Below are positions 10,485 through 21,680 of a DNA stretch of 64,000 bases, one piece after another. A program made the translations under genes and the position numbers. A model generated the notes under the pieces. It was not told where the DNA came from, did no database searches, and was given only the letters and a program-made list of their open reading frames with translations. Position 1 is the first letter of the stretch, and each line of letters starts with the position of its first letter. Origin of the DNA: Apoda limacodes. Taxonomy: Eukaryota; Arthropoda; Insecta; Lepidoptera; Limacodidae. The DNA lies in assembly GCA_946406115.1 (NCBI GenBank), contig OX291549.1:21413901-21477900 (forward strand), given 5' to 3'.

Positions 10485-12745
10485 AATAAAAATTATGTCG
10501 CACTTAAAAAAAAAGTTTAAGAATTGAAAGAAATCAAAATCAACATCACAGAGGTTAGAAATTTGAATAAAAGTGCAGTTATTGTTTTCAATGACAATGA
10601 ATTTTCATCTTATATATTTAAAGTAGGAACCTGCCTTCTTATTACGGCTGGCTAGTTTCATTTATGAAAAAAAAACTTTTAATAAGTAAAAAAAATATAG
10701 ATATTTTACTATTTTGCCGTCATAATTTATTTATATTATTTTTCAGTTCACATACATTTATTATGTTTAATACAATGAATTAATGAAATTGTGTGTATGT
10801 ATTTTTGTATGAGAACGAGTGTGTGCACCCTATACGAGTAGATACCATTCAATTATGAGATTCATCCAAAACTGTTTTAATATCGCTCTGTTACAATTCG
10901 ATAACTTCAAACAGGTACAAATACAATGTCGGAAGGTCGCATTCCTACCTCGGTATTTTATCCAGGTCAAACTTTGATTACTCTCGTAGTTGTCGTAAGC
11001 ACGTCGGCAAAAGCAAAAACCTATTGAACTACTGTGTTCGGAATTCTCCTGACACATATTCCCTGAACTTTTGTATCTACTAGTTTAGCTGATCTTCTCA
11101 CTTCTGTTAAGATAAAAAAAAACATTTACGACAGAATAGAGAATTATATAATTAATTTATTTCTGCTATATCTGAAAGGAAAAATAAATGATGATGTACC
11201 GGAATACATTGTTAAAGTCATGAATTTATATAGTTATACTAGGTGCTACCTGCGGTTTTATTCCGCTGATATATGGTCTACAAATTCAGTAGATTTTCCA
11301 ACTAAATGGCAAATCTTACAACCACATTTCCTAACCTTCAATGGTTTTCATAATCAGGTCGTAACCAAAATTTAGTTAACACCTTCCTTGAAGTATATCA
11401 GATCTAATTATGATTTTGACAACTTTAAGACAGTAAACTTCAGCAAGACCGCTGCAATCAACAGGGAGAATCAGAAGACCAAGTAATAAGAAACTGTGAC
11501 AGCTGCTGATCCCTGAACCTTGGAAATCTGATGATGAACATTTTGCTAAGGAAGCTTAATCAAGTGTTTCCGGTAAGGGAACTATCATATGCGTTTAATA
11601 CAAAACAAGTGTGTCGCTTTATCAACAAGTGTAATACTGAGATTTGACTTTGGAAAATTCTGTTTATACTGATTCCGCCTATAAGGGAAGAAAATGTGGG
11701 AAATGGGCAAGCAATGAAGATAAAGGTAAAAAATTTACTCAAAACCTAGAAAACATATTTTATCCAATGATGGAATACACTCAAAGCAAGGGTAACATAT
11801 CAATGCACCTTCTAGCCTTTTAGAAAATTTAACAAAATTTATATATTCCACCTATTTCCTTTTATATGAAAGGATTTTTTTAAAATTTTATTATCGATGC
11901 AAATTACTCTATCATACGATAAAAACTGACAAAGTTAGAACAGTTTAAAATTCGCTTTTTTTTGAGAAAGCAGCGCAGTCACATGCAAACTGCTTTAGGT
12001 AGAGTTAACTAATATGTCTCTGTCTTAGCAGAAGTCATATAATATATATAAATATTTAGTTGTTCTAAAATAAAGTCAACCACTTTATGTACACAAAAAT
12101 ACATACACATATACGCAAAATGTTTTATTTTCGTTTCATTATTAAAATTAACAAATCAGATAATGACATGGAATAATTACGAATTATTTCCTTAGTGTAT
12201 TTAATTTTATCAGTTGCAGATAAAATATTGTACGCAACTGCACAAAATTCAATGGTATTTTCGTACTCGCGCCAAGTAAAAAATATCTTCATTTCATAAC
12301 AGTAGCATGAATAGCTATATTACAAAATAAATATTCTTTACTTATTACGTTAAGCACTTAAAACTTACACTATTGGATAAATACATTGATAGAAATGTCT
12401 CCACTCAATATGCACACTGCGAGCCAAAACTCTATGTCAAATGTTTACAAGTGCGGCGATCTTAGGCGCTGTGACGTCAGCCGAGGGACGGTCATCCGTT
12501 AAGCCCGCTTGCGAGTTAGGCATTTTACCAAAACCTTTGATTGTCTATATCTCGGTCAGTTTTATTTTTTGATAATTTGAAAAGTTGTTTTTCCCATAAG
12601 AATACTGACAACGACGCAAATTGGTACTTCTAAACTAAGTGGAATAGTCTAATTAAATATGATAGATACCTACTCCTACCAGATTTATGGAAAGATTTCG
12701 AAGTTATAATGATTGCCATACCACAGTACAGGTACGTAACAGCAC
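10485..12745. other. No supported gene; possible faint RT trace
   Basis: AT-rich. Around 11190-11400 one frame reads DDVPEYIVKVMNLYS and then SADIWSTNSVDFPTKWQ, weakly reminiscent of reverse transcriptase, but too short and degenerate to call. At 12445-12530 a GC-richer patch ('gcgctgtgacgtcagccgag') may be the end of a repeat. Nothing else recognised. Confidence 0.35.
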
Positions 12746-12756
12746 TACATATTATA
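12746..12756 (+). repeat. Target site duplication, left copy
   Basis: TACATATTATA, identical to 14849-14859, directly outside the long terminal inverted repeats of the element between them. Confidence 0.65.
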
Positions 12757-14848
12757 TTTGTTACAGTTAAAACCAGTTTTTAGATAGAACGCGTTTTTCC
12801 TAGTTAGAACTAGTTTTTTCTAAATGCCTTTGTTAAAACTAGAATTAACTAATGCTCAAAATTAAATATCAGTTAAAACTAGTTCTTACTAGACAAAACG
12901 CGTTTTTCCGAATTATGGAATGTTATATTCCTAACTCACGAGTAGCTGCCGGCGTCAAAAAACGACCGTTGTTTAATAGGTCTTGCAAAGAAGCCAAAAT
13001 TCTTAAGCAAACTACATATGCGGCTTGGACAACGGCTGGTTATAATAAGGATCCGAATATTTCTGAGACAAAATGCAAATAAAATGCTGCCTCGACGTTC
13101 AGCAAGAAAGCAACTGCCAGAGCAAAATTCCAATTCATCGGTAAAGTATGTGGGAGTGTTCCAAAGCTACCGAAGGGAACTTTTGCCGGTTGTCGTTACC
13201 ATCACTGCGAAAGACCGATGGTTACTTAGCCCATAGTGCTAAAGAGAAAGGCTGACTGAAGATGACCTACTGGTCCTTACTATACCGTGGTGCGGTAAGA
13301 CCATGCCGGAAATCTCCATAACACAGCGGGAGGTCCTGCGGGCGTTGCTTTCTCTAGACGTTCATAATTCGAGTAGGCCAGACGGTATACCAGCAGTGGT
13401 GCTTAAGCAGTGTGCTCCTGAGTTATGTCCTGTACTCACGGGCCTTGTAGCGCTTTCCTACCACACTAGACAATTTCCGTCTTCATGGAAGACTGCGAAT
13501 GTACACCCGGTGCCCAAAACGAGCGATAGATCAGGTACATCGAATTACAGACCTATCGCGATGACCTCTCTCTCTTCTCCAAGGTGATGGAGCGTGTGAT
13601 CAATACACAGCTTCTAAGATACCTAGAAGAACACGAACTGGTCAGTGACCATCAATATGGCTTTCTAGTGTATCTCACACACCGAAGAGTCAGAGGGAGG
13701 TATTGTCATGTAGCCTGGACGTAGTGAAGGCTTTCGATCGGGTCTGGCACCGGGGTCTTGTATCAAAGTTGCCATCTTACGGACTGCCCGAGGGTTTGTG
13801 CAAAAGGGGGGCTAGCTTTTTGTCCGGCAGACGCACACGAACCGTAGTTGACGGTACTTGCTCTGATAGCATGGACATTAATGCTGGTGTCCCGCAAGGC
13901 TCTCTGCTGTCTCCTACACTGTTTCTACTGCATATCAATGACACGTTGGACATCAACAACATGTTTTGCTATGAAAATGTACTAGACACGCTTATTACAC
14001 GGGTCTTGCAAATATCCCTCGCTCCGTTAAGGAGGAAAACCGCGGAGAACTTGTGTCTCAAAACGAGACCACACTATCCAAGGTCTCTGACTGGGACGGG
14101 TAAACTTAGTCCGATTCAACCCTAGAAAGACATAAGTCTGCGCGTTCACCGCAAAGAAAATCCAATTCCCTGTAGTCCCACAATTCCAGAACACTCCCCT
14201 CTTCATATCCAGCGATGTTCAATTCCGAGATCATTTGCAAGAAAATGTGAAGCTGGCGTCCAAAAAACTAGGCGTACTCAACAGAGCGAGGCTGTACTCC
14301 ACGTCGGGGCAGAGGTTGCTGCATTACAAGTCGCAAGTTCGACCCCATATGGAGTACTGCTGACATCTCTGGGCGGGTGCACCCGGATACCAGCTTGGCC
14401 CTTTTTACTTGATTCAACTACGGGCTGTGAGAATTGTCGACGATCCCAAACTCACTTGCCGTATCGTACCCTTAAGTCTGAGGAGAGACTTTGCCTCCCT
14501 GTGTGTGTTCTACCGCTTGTACAATGGGATGTGTTCTGAGGAATTGTTCAAAATGATGCCCACTGCCACTTTTTACAATCGTACCGCTCGCCTTCGGCAG
14601 GGGCAGCACAGTGCGGTTTCAAAGAAACTTTCTCACGCGAACGCTTGGGTTGTGAAATGAGCTCCCTGCCAAGTTTTTCTCTAAGGACTACAGTATGAAC
14701 AACTACTTTTATCTGAAAATCAAATATATCGTTGGAAGATTCTAGATTTGACTAGGTATTTCTAGTTATAACAAAGGCATTTAGAAAAAAACTAGTTCTA
14801 ACTACGGAAAACGCGTTCTAACCAAAAACGGGTTCTAACTGTAACATA
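12757..14848. mobile_element. Inverted-repeat DNA element enclosing a LINE fragment
   Basis: Left end 12757-12843 and right end 14762-14848 are inverted copies about 88 bp long, by eye about 90% identical. The outer end reads TTTGTTACAGTTA on the left and TATGTTACAGTTA on the right. Both share the phrase 'ttagaactagtttt' and 'taaatgcctttgtta'. Flanks are an identical 11-bp duplication. TSD length fits MULE-like elements best, but no transposase is present, so superfamily is unassigned. Nearly all the interior is a LINE fragment with both ends cut off. Confidence 0.7.
12935..14695 (+). pseudogene. Jockey-superfamily LINE fragment inside the DNA element
   Basis: Starts in the endonuclease-RT linker (RPLFNRSCKEA, 12960s). 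It continues through LSLDVHNSSRPDGIPAVVLK (13360s), NYRPIAMTSL (13540s), DVVKAFDRVWHRGLVSKL (13720s), GVPQGSLLSPTLFLLHIND (13880s), then a scrambled region where the YADD motif should be, and the C-terminal LRAVRIVDDPKL and FASLCVFYRLYNGMCSEELF (14420-14570). It ends at 'aaggactacagtatg' (about 14693). In other copies (42840, 57140, 55240) this phrase is followed by a further ~140 bp tail, absent here. Multiple frameshifts. Confidence 0.75.
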
Positions 14849-14859
14849 TACATATTATA
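14849..14859 (+). repeat. Target site duplication, right copy
   Basis: TACATATTATA, identical to 12746-12756. Confidence 0.65.
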
Positions 14860-14969
14860 CTTTGAACACCACCGCGTTAAGTAACCTCGTAGGAGAGAAC
14901 CATATATGTATTGTCTGTCATGTCTCAAGTAGTTGAAAGCATTTAGGCTTTAGTCTGTATTAAATGAAA

Positions 14970-15045
14970 AAATCAGTCAAGTGCGGGCTGGACTCGCGTA
15001 CTGTAGGTTCTGTACCAACATTTACGTAATTAACGAAAACAAGAA
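14970..15045 (+). repeat. GTGCGGGCTGGACTCGCG repeat head
   Basis: 'tcaagtgcgggctggactcg' and 'taggttctgtacc' match the start of the repeat at 58070 (GTGCGAGTCGGACTCACG...GGTTCCGTACC). Only the head is visible before the 5S-like segment. Confidence 0.5.
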
Positions 15046-15046
15046 G

Positions 15047-15107
15047 TGTACCACTAAGCGGTCACCTATCCAATGACTGACCAAGCCCAACGTTGCTTAA
15101 CTTTGAA
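15047..15107 (-). repeat. 5S rRNA-like repeat fragment 1
   Basis: On the minus strand it reads 'aaagttaagcaacgttgggc', then 'ttggtcagtcattggatagg' and 'tgaccgc'. This matches the internal promoter half of 5S rRNA (A-box region GAAGTTAAGCAACGTCGGGC and C-box TTGGATGGGTGACCGC). The first ~45 nt of 5S and its 3' stem are not present, so it is not a functional gene. Two more fragments occur in this window. Confidence 0.6.
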
Positions 15108-15179
15108 TATTGTTTCCAACAAATATATGTGTTACTGTTACTCTTAGCAATCGCTAGATGGCACTGACACAGTAATTTA

Positions 15180-15500
15180 AGTTGTTAATAGCTCTGGCCC
15201 GTCTGGCATTTGGCCGGTTTTTATTTCATTTGTTGCTAAACTTAAGAGTTCACACTATAATCATGACTACTTGGAAACTTGAATGTATTACTGTTTTTAC
15301 GATACAGCAAAAGCTAAAACCTGTTTCTTATATAGGGGCCCTCTTAAATTATTTCAATTTTTTTTTTCTATTTGTTAAATTTTTCGCCATTATAACACAT
15401 ATTCTGTAAAAATTTCAGGTTTTATCTCAAGGATCGGACAGGCACACAGCACGGCTACTTTAAAAACGCTGTTAGCCGATTGATAATGCCTACAGGAATA
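15180..15500 (+). repeat. Interspersed repeat shared with 56640-56935
   Basis: Shared ordered phrases: 'ggccggttttta', 'cacactataatca', 'actgtttttacgata', 'ttcaggt/ttcaggc' and near the end 'ggacaggcacaca' against 'ggacggacagacaga'. An old dispersed repeat, probably the same family as 58070-58556; class unknown. Confidence 0.4.
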
Positions 15501-16127
15501 GATCCTTTCTCTTATGAAACCGTGTGGCTATTCCTTACCGTCGCTATGGTGCAACAGAGTTACTTGATTTAAAGGGTTAAAAGGGCCAAAAATGGCACAG
15601 GGTGGTAGCTAGGGACAGCAAATAACATGGAATACTTTTATTCCAATTAACTAAGAGGAGAACGGAAAAGGTATACCATAGATTAAATATAGATGTTACA
15701 AGCATATGTTCATAATATCTCTGACCAACCTTTTGAAGTCGTGATGGTATAATATTACTAATAATATATTTGACGTTTGTTCGTGTTAATTGTGTCCTGC
15801 TTATTGCACAAAGTGTGTATATAAACATTTACGCTACGAACTGCGTGTGTGGAATATATACTAAACACGACTCTGTCTCAGTTCATCGCGTTCAATATTT
15901 AATATTATCTGAGAAATTTTGCCGCAAGCTGCATTGGTTGAATTAGATATTTGCACGGAATATAATCCTGTTATGTACTCCTGTCGTGTATTAAAATATA
16001 CTAAACGGCTTAGATGAAAACTAAGAACCGACTTCATTAGAGTTAATATTTTAGACAGTGTATCTAATTGTTTTAGTGGAAATTCTAAACTATGTGCTAA
16101 CAAACTGGAGCTCGTGGTTCAGTCGAT

Positions 16128-16215
16128 TGATCTATCGGAAACCATTTTCGAAGTTAAGCTACGTCGACTGTAGGTCAGTCATTGGATGGGTGATCACCTC
16201 GTGGCAAATTTCCCT
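16128..16215 (+). repeat. 5S rRNA-like repeat fragment 2
   Basis: 'tctatcggaaaccattttcg' is followed by 'aagttaagctacgtcgactg', 'taggtcagtcattggatggg' and 'tgatcacctcgtggc', paralleling the middle and C-box part of 5S rRNA. The sequence beyond ('ctcatatatgcttaggaagg') is not 5S but resembles a tail often attached to such repeats in moths. Probably a 5S-headed SINE, decayed. Confidence 0.6.
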
Positions 16216-16339
16216 GTGCTCATATATGCTTAGGAAGGCATATTACATCATCTGTGCTTGCTGTTGTCATATAACAGCTATCTTTAAGCAAAGTGCCTTA
16301 TGGCTGGTGATAAAATACTTAGAGTTATAGTAGATACTA

Positions 16340-17045
16340 AGGTCACTTTTGCTCCGGCTAGGCACTCAAAGAGAGGATTCGGAAAAAAATAAACACGGGT
16401 TCGTAAGAACAAGGTTTAGTTATAATATAGTCATTTAAGCTTACTCAACAAGTTATTTATTGATAAAGATTACCTTATCACTTAAAATAATTCCTAGCTC
16501 TTCATTAAATACAAAAAAGAAAATAAATAATACAACCTTTCCCTACCAAGCTAAAAAGAAATATCGAAATCGTAAGCCTGCCTAAGAGAATGCGATGGAA
16601 GGTTTTTAAAAGGTTTGATATATTTGGAGACCGAAACACAGTGATACCGTTCTTCAGCTTAGGGCGCGAATTATAGTCGAGTCTTGCAAGATGTCCTCTC
16701 TCAAGTTGGCTGTTGGATCAGGCAGCCATGGGACATCAAAAAAATATAGTACACAAAGTATCGCGACTACCCCGGTAAGATTCTTTCTTACCAGAGCCCA
16801 CGGGAGGATATGTGGTGTATAATGGTTGGTATCGAGGAACACTGGTGACGCGCCGAGTCTATGTGCTCAGGCGCGGTTGATATGAGGCTCGTTGTTGTAG
16901 CTGTAGTCCGTCCCGAAATAACTATGAGCAGTGCAGGGTGGACCGAGTAACTAGAGTGAAGTCAGCACACATCCCAGAAGCCTCATCCGTGGCCTTTTCA
17001 GCTGCTGTCGCGCGCTGAAGGCCACGCAACGCAAGTAGCATGAAG
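16340..17045. other. No supported gene
   Basis: Contains a GC-richer patch at 16650-16960 with a 62-codon minus-strand open frame of no known family. It is perhaps the non-coding part of a mobile element, but I cannot match it elsewhere in the window. Confidence 0.35.
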
Positions 17046-17050
17046 TATGC

Positions 17051-17130
17051 GCACGCAGTAAGCAACGCAAGAGCGCGCAGTAAGCAAGGCAAGAGCGAGC
17101 AGTAAGCAACGCAAGAGCGCGCAGTAAGCC
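17051..17130 (+). repeat. 22-bp minisatellite, ~3.6 copies
   Basis: Units start at 17051, 17073, 17095 and 17117 with consensus 'gcgcgcagtaagcaacgcaa' plus 'ga'. The copies differ at one to three positions. No spacers, so it is a simple minisatellite. Confidence 0.85.
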
Positions 17131-18580
17131 AGTTGGTAGAGAATGGTCCGTTTCTAAGGCAAAGGCACCAAACGAGACAAGCAGTCGTGAGTAAGTCAGA
17201 TTTGCAACCAGATGCTGAAACCTAGCCCTTTGAGGCCCAAAGTCTCACCAGACTAAAACATAGAAAAACCAGGATTGCTAACATGTTGATTGTAAAAACA
17301 CTTTTACAACACAAATAATAAAAAAGCCTAAAATTCCTTATACGTTTAGATACCGTGTAGATAGAGTATTGCGAGCCATTTTCCTATCAATGTGGGTGTA
17401 AATCAGCTAATACGACTATCATTTTTACATCTGTGTGCATAATTTCGGTGCAAACAACCTTAAAATGATTACCCCAAAGTGGGGAGTTCTTACTTACTTG
17501 TACTACAATTTATTTTTACCTTTACGATGACCCCTGTGGTGACACTTTAATTTGGCATAGAACGTATACCTTCGCAACGAACGTAGCTATCCGTTGACCA
17601 TGGCCATGTAATGCATGTTTAAACCTTAAAGTAGGTTCCAAATATATACCATAGTGCTAAAATATAGATGGATGCACGACATAAAATATGTACTTCTCTC
17701 CCATGGCATCCGTGCGCATGGTATGGCATGGCATTCATAGGTCGCGCCATGTGACAATAGCCGTGTTTTGTTGACAAGTTTTTTTTAACATAGAAAGCTA
17801 TCGCATCACAGAGCCAAATTTCAACAAACAAAATAGCTGTTTACTATTTTTAAAGAACACTGTAAATGCAGCCAATGCGTTAAATGTGAACCGTAAGTGC
17901 CGCCATATTTAACATAGAGCGCATTCATTTTCGGTCAACAGATAGATCGCATGCGCGCATAGACGCGTAGAGCACATTCAAGGTTTAAATATTAGAATAA
18001 TTATTAAATTTCAATTGCGAAAGCGATATTGTTGATATTGATAGATCAGCTGCTCGGAAACGCAGGAATCGAATCACAATGCTATTGTTTAAATGTGCAC
18101 AATTTCCTCAATTAACATTTATTATGAATTGCATACTCACCAGTGTTTTGTAAGTTACAGTGTCATTTAATTGTCACTAGAACTACGGCACCTATCCTAA
18201 AAATTCCTCTTAAATTTTTAGTTTTTGCTCTTATATTTTTATTATTCGTTAGAAAACCCGCCTATACACAACACAACACATATTCTGAGTTAGTCAACAA
18301 ATTGCGCGTGTGCGTACACCGTCTTGTTAATAAAGTACCTAGTATTAGTTAATTAAAGTTGAAATTTTATTTATAGAGTACAAAGTGTGACGTTACTGTT
18401 CGTGGTAAAAAGAAGATATTTTCTCAAACTATTTATGTATTTTAAGATACGGTAATAAATTAATTTCGTTGTTCATCAAAAACACGGCTTTAAACTATTA
18501 GGAACCGGTTGCAATTTTTAACTATTTCTTCCTTAAGTGGTTTTATATTTTCTGGGGAAATATAGATAAATCTGTTATGG
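17131..18580. other. No supported gene
   Basis: AT-rich sequence. Patches such as 'atggcatggcattcatag' near 17722 are mildly repetitive. No motif-bearing open frame found on either strand. Confidence 0.4.
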
Positions 18581-18589
18581 CTGTAAGTA

Positions 18590-19245
18590 GTTAAAAATTT
18601 TTTGTTGCGGTATTGGGATGTCGGTCCGTGGGAAAAAAAAGTTTTGTGATTACTTGGGGATATGTGTCTTTCAAATATTACATCACTGCTAGTATAGTAT
18701 TATGTATATAATCTGTGATCACTGGTTCTAAATGTGCACATATGGCATCGGGATTATGTGTATTTGCTGGGGAGAGTAAACAAAATGATGTGGGCTTGTG
18801 TGGATTCTTAGTGTAAAGTACACCAGTATGCAGAGTTATTTGAACTTAAGAAGATCCGAAATGCATGTCTTTTATTTCCGTTTTGCAAACGTTATTTTCT
18901 GAAAAATCTATGTATATGACTGTTTTGTTTTCTTTTAATTTGGTTATGCAAAATTTTATATTGATGTAAAAAAGAAAAGAGTAAACTACATTGATTAAGT
19001 CTTGTATTGAACCTTCTCTTTCCGTCTTCACCATTCTCTTCGGCATCTTTTCGTTTCCCTCTTCGCCAGGTTCATAGTTCTTTAACATCCATACAGGCCA
19101 TACAGTTTGTTTATTTGGATTTAAGCAAGTTTTATGCGCACTAATGACATTTTCCTTACAAGTTTCGCACAAAGTTTCAGTTTTTTTACCATAAATGTCA
19201 TATTAGAGTGCTTCTTACAAGCACATGTGTCATGATCTGAGATTT
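18590..19245 (-). pseudogene. DDE-type transposase core relic, IDFSEN family
   Basis: On the minus strand the reading runs CACKKHSNM, then CETCKENVISAHKTC (a Cys/His cluster), EGSIQDLINVV, TVIYIDFSENNVCKTEI (Asp codon 18906-18908), MHFGSS, a stop, VQITLHTGVLY, a second stop, and after a frameshift FFSHGPTSQYRNKK (about 18600-18650). The order IDFSEN, HFG, LHTGV, GPTSQYRNK is known to me from uncharacterised, transposase-like proteins of arthropods and cnidarians, where the second block usually has FSDGP; here the Asp is His. I cannot name the superfamily. Two stops, a frameshift and the lost acidic residue make it inactive. Confidence 0.6.
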
Positions 19246-21180
19246 AAGGTGTAAGTATATTAAATCGTCTATATTTCTTGAACGTGCTTAGCGAAGCTTT
19301 CCGCCTTCTGAAACATATTTTTCATGCAGTTTTTTTATAGTAGCCAATAGAAGCCTTCTCTGTCATTTTATTTTATTTTTAGTTTTGTTCTCTTTTTTCC
19401 AGCAATTGCACGACTATTATCATCTCGGTTATAAAATTTTGTAATTCGGTTCAACAGTTTGTTTTTCTTTACAACGCATTAATTTTGGAAATAAATAAAT
19501 ATTTAGTACCTTTAAAAATAAGATCCGGACGCTAATGCCTTGAGAAAATAATCCTTTACCTTCAGTAGCTGACTATTTGTGTAAATAATAAAAAAATCGT
19601 AAAGTGACGTAACACATACATTCCGTCGCATGTATTTAACACTAGAGCTCAAACAATCTTTTCCTTCATAAAGTAAGTCTGTCACCAAACGCGTACAGAC
19701 AGAGCAATTGTGACTTAAGGTGTGTGCAAGTCTATGTCATCACATATGGCTATTTGGGTGCAGTCCAGCCAATCCTACATTTTGTCGCGACGCCATGGCT
19801 GTCTCGACGTTATCGGATTTATAAAAGGCGATGTCTGTATGAATAAAGTATTTAGTCTTAGGAAGCACAAAAATCTCATGTTGCGACAAGTTATAGTTAA
19901 TATAATAAGTTATATTTCGGTTTTTAAAAAACTCGTAGGAAAAACCTTTTTGTGCTGATAAATATTTACGACTATATATTTTCTCAAACTTCAAAAAGTT
20001 TTAAATAAAGTCGATTTCCTCTGTAAATGGCGACTAGAGCACTTACAAGGACTATAAAAATTGTTGTAGGTTATTGTAAGTGTAGATAAGAAATGTCGAT
20101 ATTAATTAGGATGATTCGTGAGATAGCTTCATTTACGAGCATCTCCAGCGTGTGAGTTACGAAAATGACCTTTTCATGAACGTTGATACCGCAGTAATTC
20201 AGAACTCCACATAACACGCTGCCTCAGAGTTAATTCTGGTCCCTAGATTATGTAACAGTAATTACGACCTAGGAGCCAATTCTCACGCGATCAAATTGAT
20301 CACGAATTCGAAATAAAGTACGAATTTAAACTTTTCTCGAACGAAAATGTAGTTAAGCAATTCTGGTAATGTCGAATCCGAAATTTCTCGAACGCAAGCC
20401 GCTCGAACTGCTTCGAGTGGTCGGGACCGTTCGAGACTAAATCTCGCATTCGAATCATGACAAATTTAGTTCAAAATGATTGGGTTCTAAACAATAATTC
20501 TACTCTTAGCGTGAACTATATGTTTTAAAATCTAAAGTAAATGTCTAAAATGTAGGTCAGAGTAATTAAAAGGGCGGAAAAAATGACTTATATTACCAAA
20601 TATGATATTTTTTTACCTTTATTACTTTCATAATACATTACTAGTTTTTTCTCAATTGATTGATTGGCCGATTTTTGCAATTATCAAAGTCGACCATGAC
20701 AATAATATTCTTCTATTTCTATTGATTTCCATCATAACAAACACTAGATTACATCACATAAACAAAAATGTTTGAGGTCCGGTACCGCCATCTTTAATGC
20801 TGCGTAGTATTTTGATAATACTAGGTGGTAATTTAATGTGAAAAACATTTAATAAACATAATTACACCGTTGAAAAATAAGAATAACCTAAAATTCTCAA
20901 CCAAATAAACAAATAAAACTCACAACAAAAACAAACAGAGTTTTTTTTTATTTATGTCCAAATACGTTCCATTTAAAAATGAAAGCAATTTCTCGAAATA
21001 GGGATTTTGTTTACAAACTTAGTTATACTTATTATTTCCTCATTAATAATGATGAAACACAAGTAAAATGTTGCTTCAAACATTTTGTAGTCACCGAACC
21101 CTTTTTCTATATATCAAAAGAATCATATTAGAATAGGCGTTTCGCTCCACAACTGTGCAACGGAACGTACCTCATAGCCT
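19246..21180. other. No supported gene; CGAA-rich patch at 20270-20460
   Basis: Mostly AT-rich. 20270-20460 has many TCGAA/TTCGA words ('ctcgaacgaaaatg', 'ttctcgaacgcaagccgctc') like those around 21210-21330, so both patches may be parts of one degraded element. Open frames at 19722-19994 have no known motif. Confidence 0.35.
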
Positions 21181-21238
21181 AACCGGTTTACAATGGCAAC
21201 ATTCCACAGCTTCGAACGACATTTTGTTCGAAGGTTGT

Positions 21239-21275
21239 TTCGATTGATAGTGAGATATTCTCACTATCAATCGAA
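21239..21275. repeat. Perfect 17-bp hairpin
   Basis: Arms TTCGATTGATAGTGAGA (21239-21255) and its exact complement (21259-21275) separated by TAT. A second, weaker pair TTCGAA...TTCGAA flanks it on the left (21211-21232). Likely part of a foldback element. Confidence 0.85.
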
Positions 21276-21680
21276 TCTATCTCACAGCAAACGCGAAAAT
21301 GATGTCGACGATCGAAATTTTACAGTCGAGATAGTGCCTTCCAGATTATCTCTAATACTAATATCTAAAACTAATTATCTCGGATGAAGTAAGAATTAGG
21401 TCCCTGATGTTATTGCGTGGCAATTGTTTTAATATATGTTAATTGCACCTTAAAGGATTTGGTTTTAGATGAATAGATGCGTCTGTTCGTTTTAAGGTTC
21501 TCATATATTTTAGACGCGTTATAAACGTTGCTATTGAAACAAACATGGAAGCGGTTTTTCCTTTATCTTCTAAATACTTGTCATGCTAAGTTCCTATTTT
21601 GCGGCCATTTCGATTAGCTAATGCATAAAATACAAAATGTTTTCATTGCTGGTAATTTATTTTCCAAACGAAGTCATATT

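Noticed and set aside
10114..10527. 137-codon Arg/Pro-rich open frame, also open in the other copy (34220-34672)
   Set aside because: Three frames are open over the same GC-rich core on both strands, so openness reflects composition. The two ORFs differ by an in-frame insertion and at the C-terminus. I kept the element and not the ORF.
11180..11480. Reverse transcriptase relic
   Set aside because: Only vague resemblance (VPEYIVKVMNLYS...WSTNSVDF); no palm motif or catalytic Asp pair could be found.
16128..16215. Functional 5S rRNA gene
   Set aside because: Only the middle part resembles 5S; the 5' third, the closing stem and the T-run terminator are missing.
17051..17130. CRISPR-like array
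   Set aside because: The 22-bp units are directly adjacent without unique spacers, in a eukaryotic sequence; a minisatellite.
18846..19172. Intact small protein gene with a Cys-rich N-terminus
   Set aside because: The same reading continues past stops and a frameshift with further conserved blocks, so the open part is just a piece of a dead transposase.
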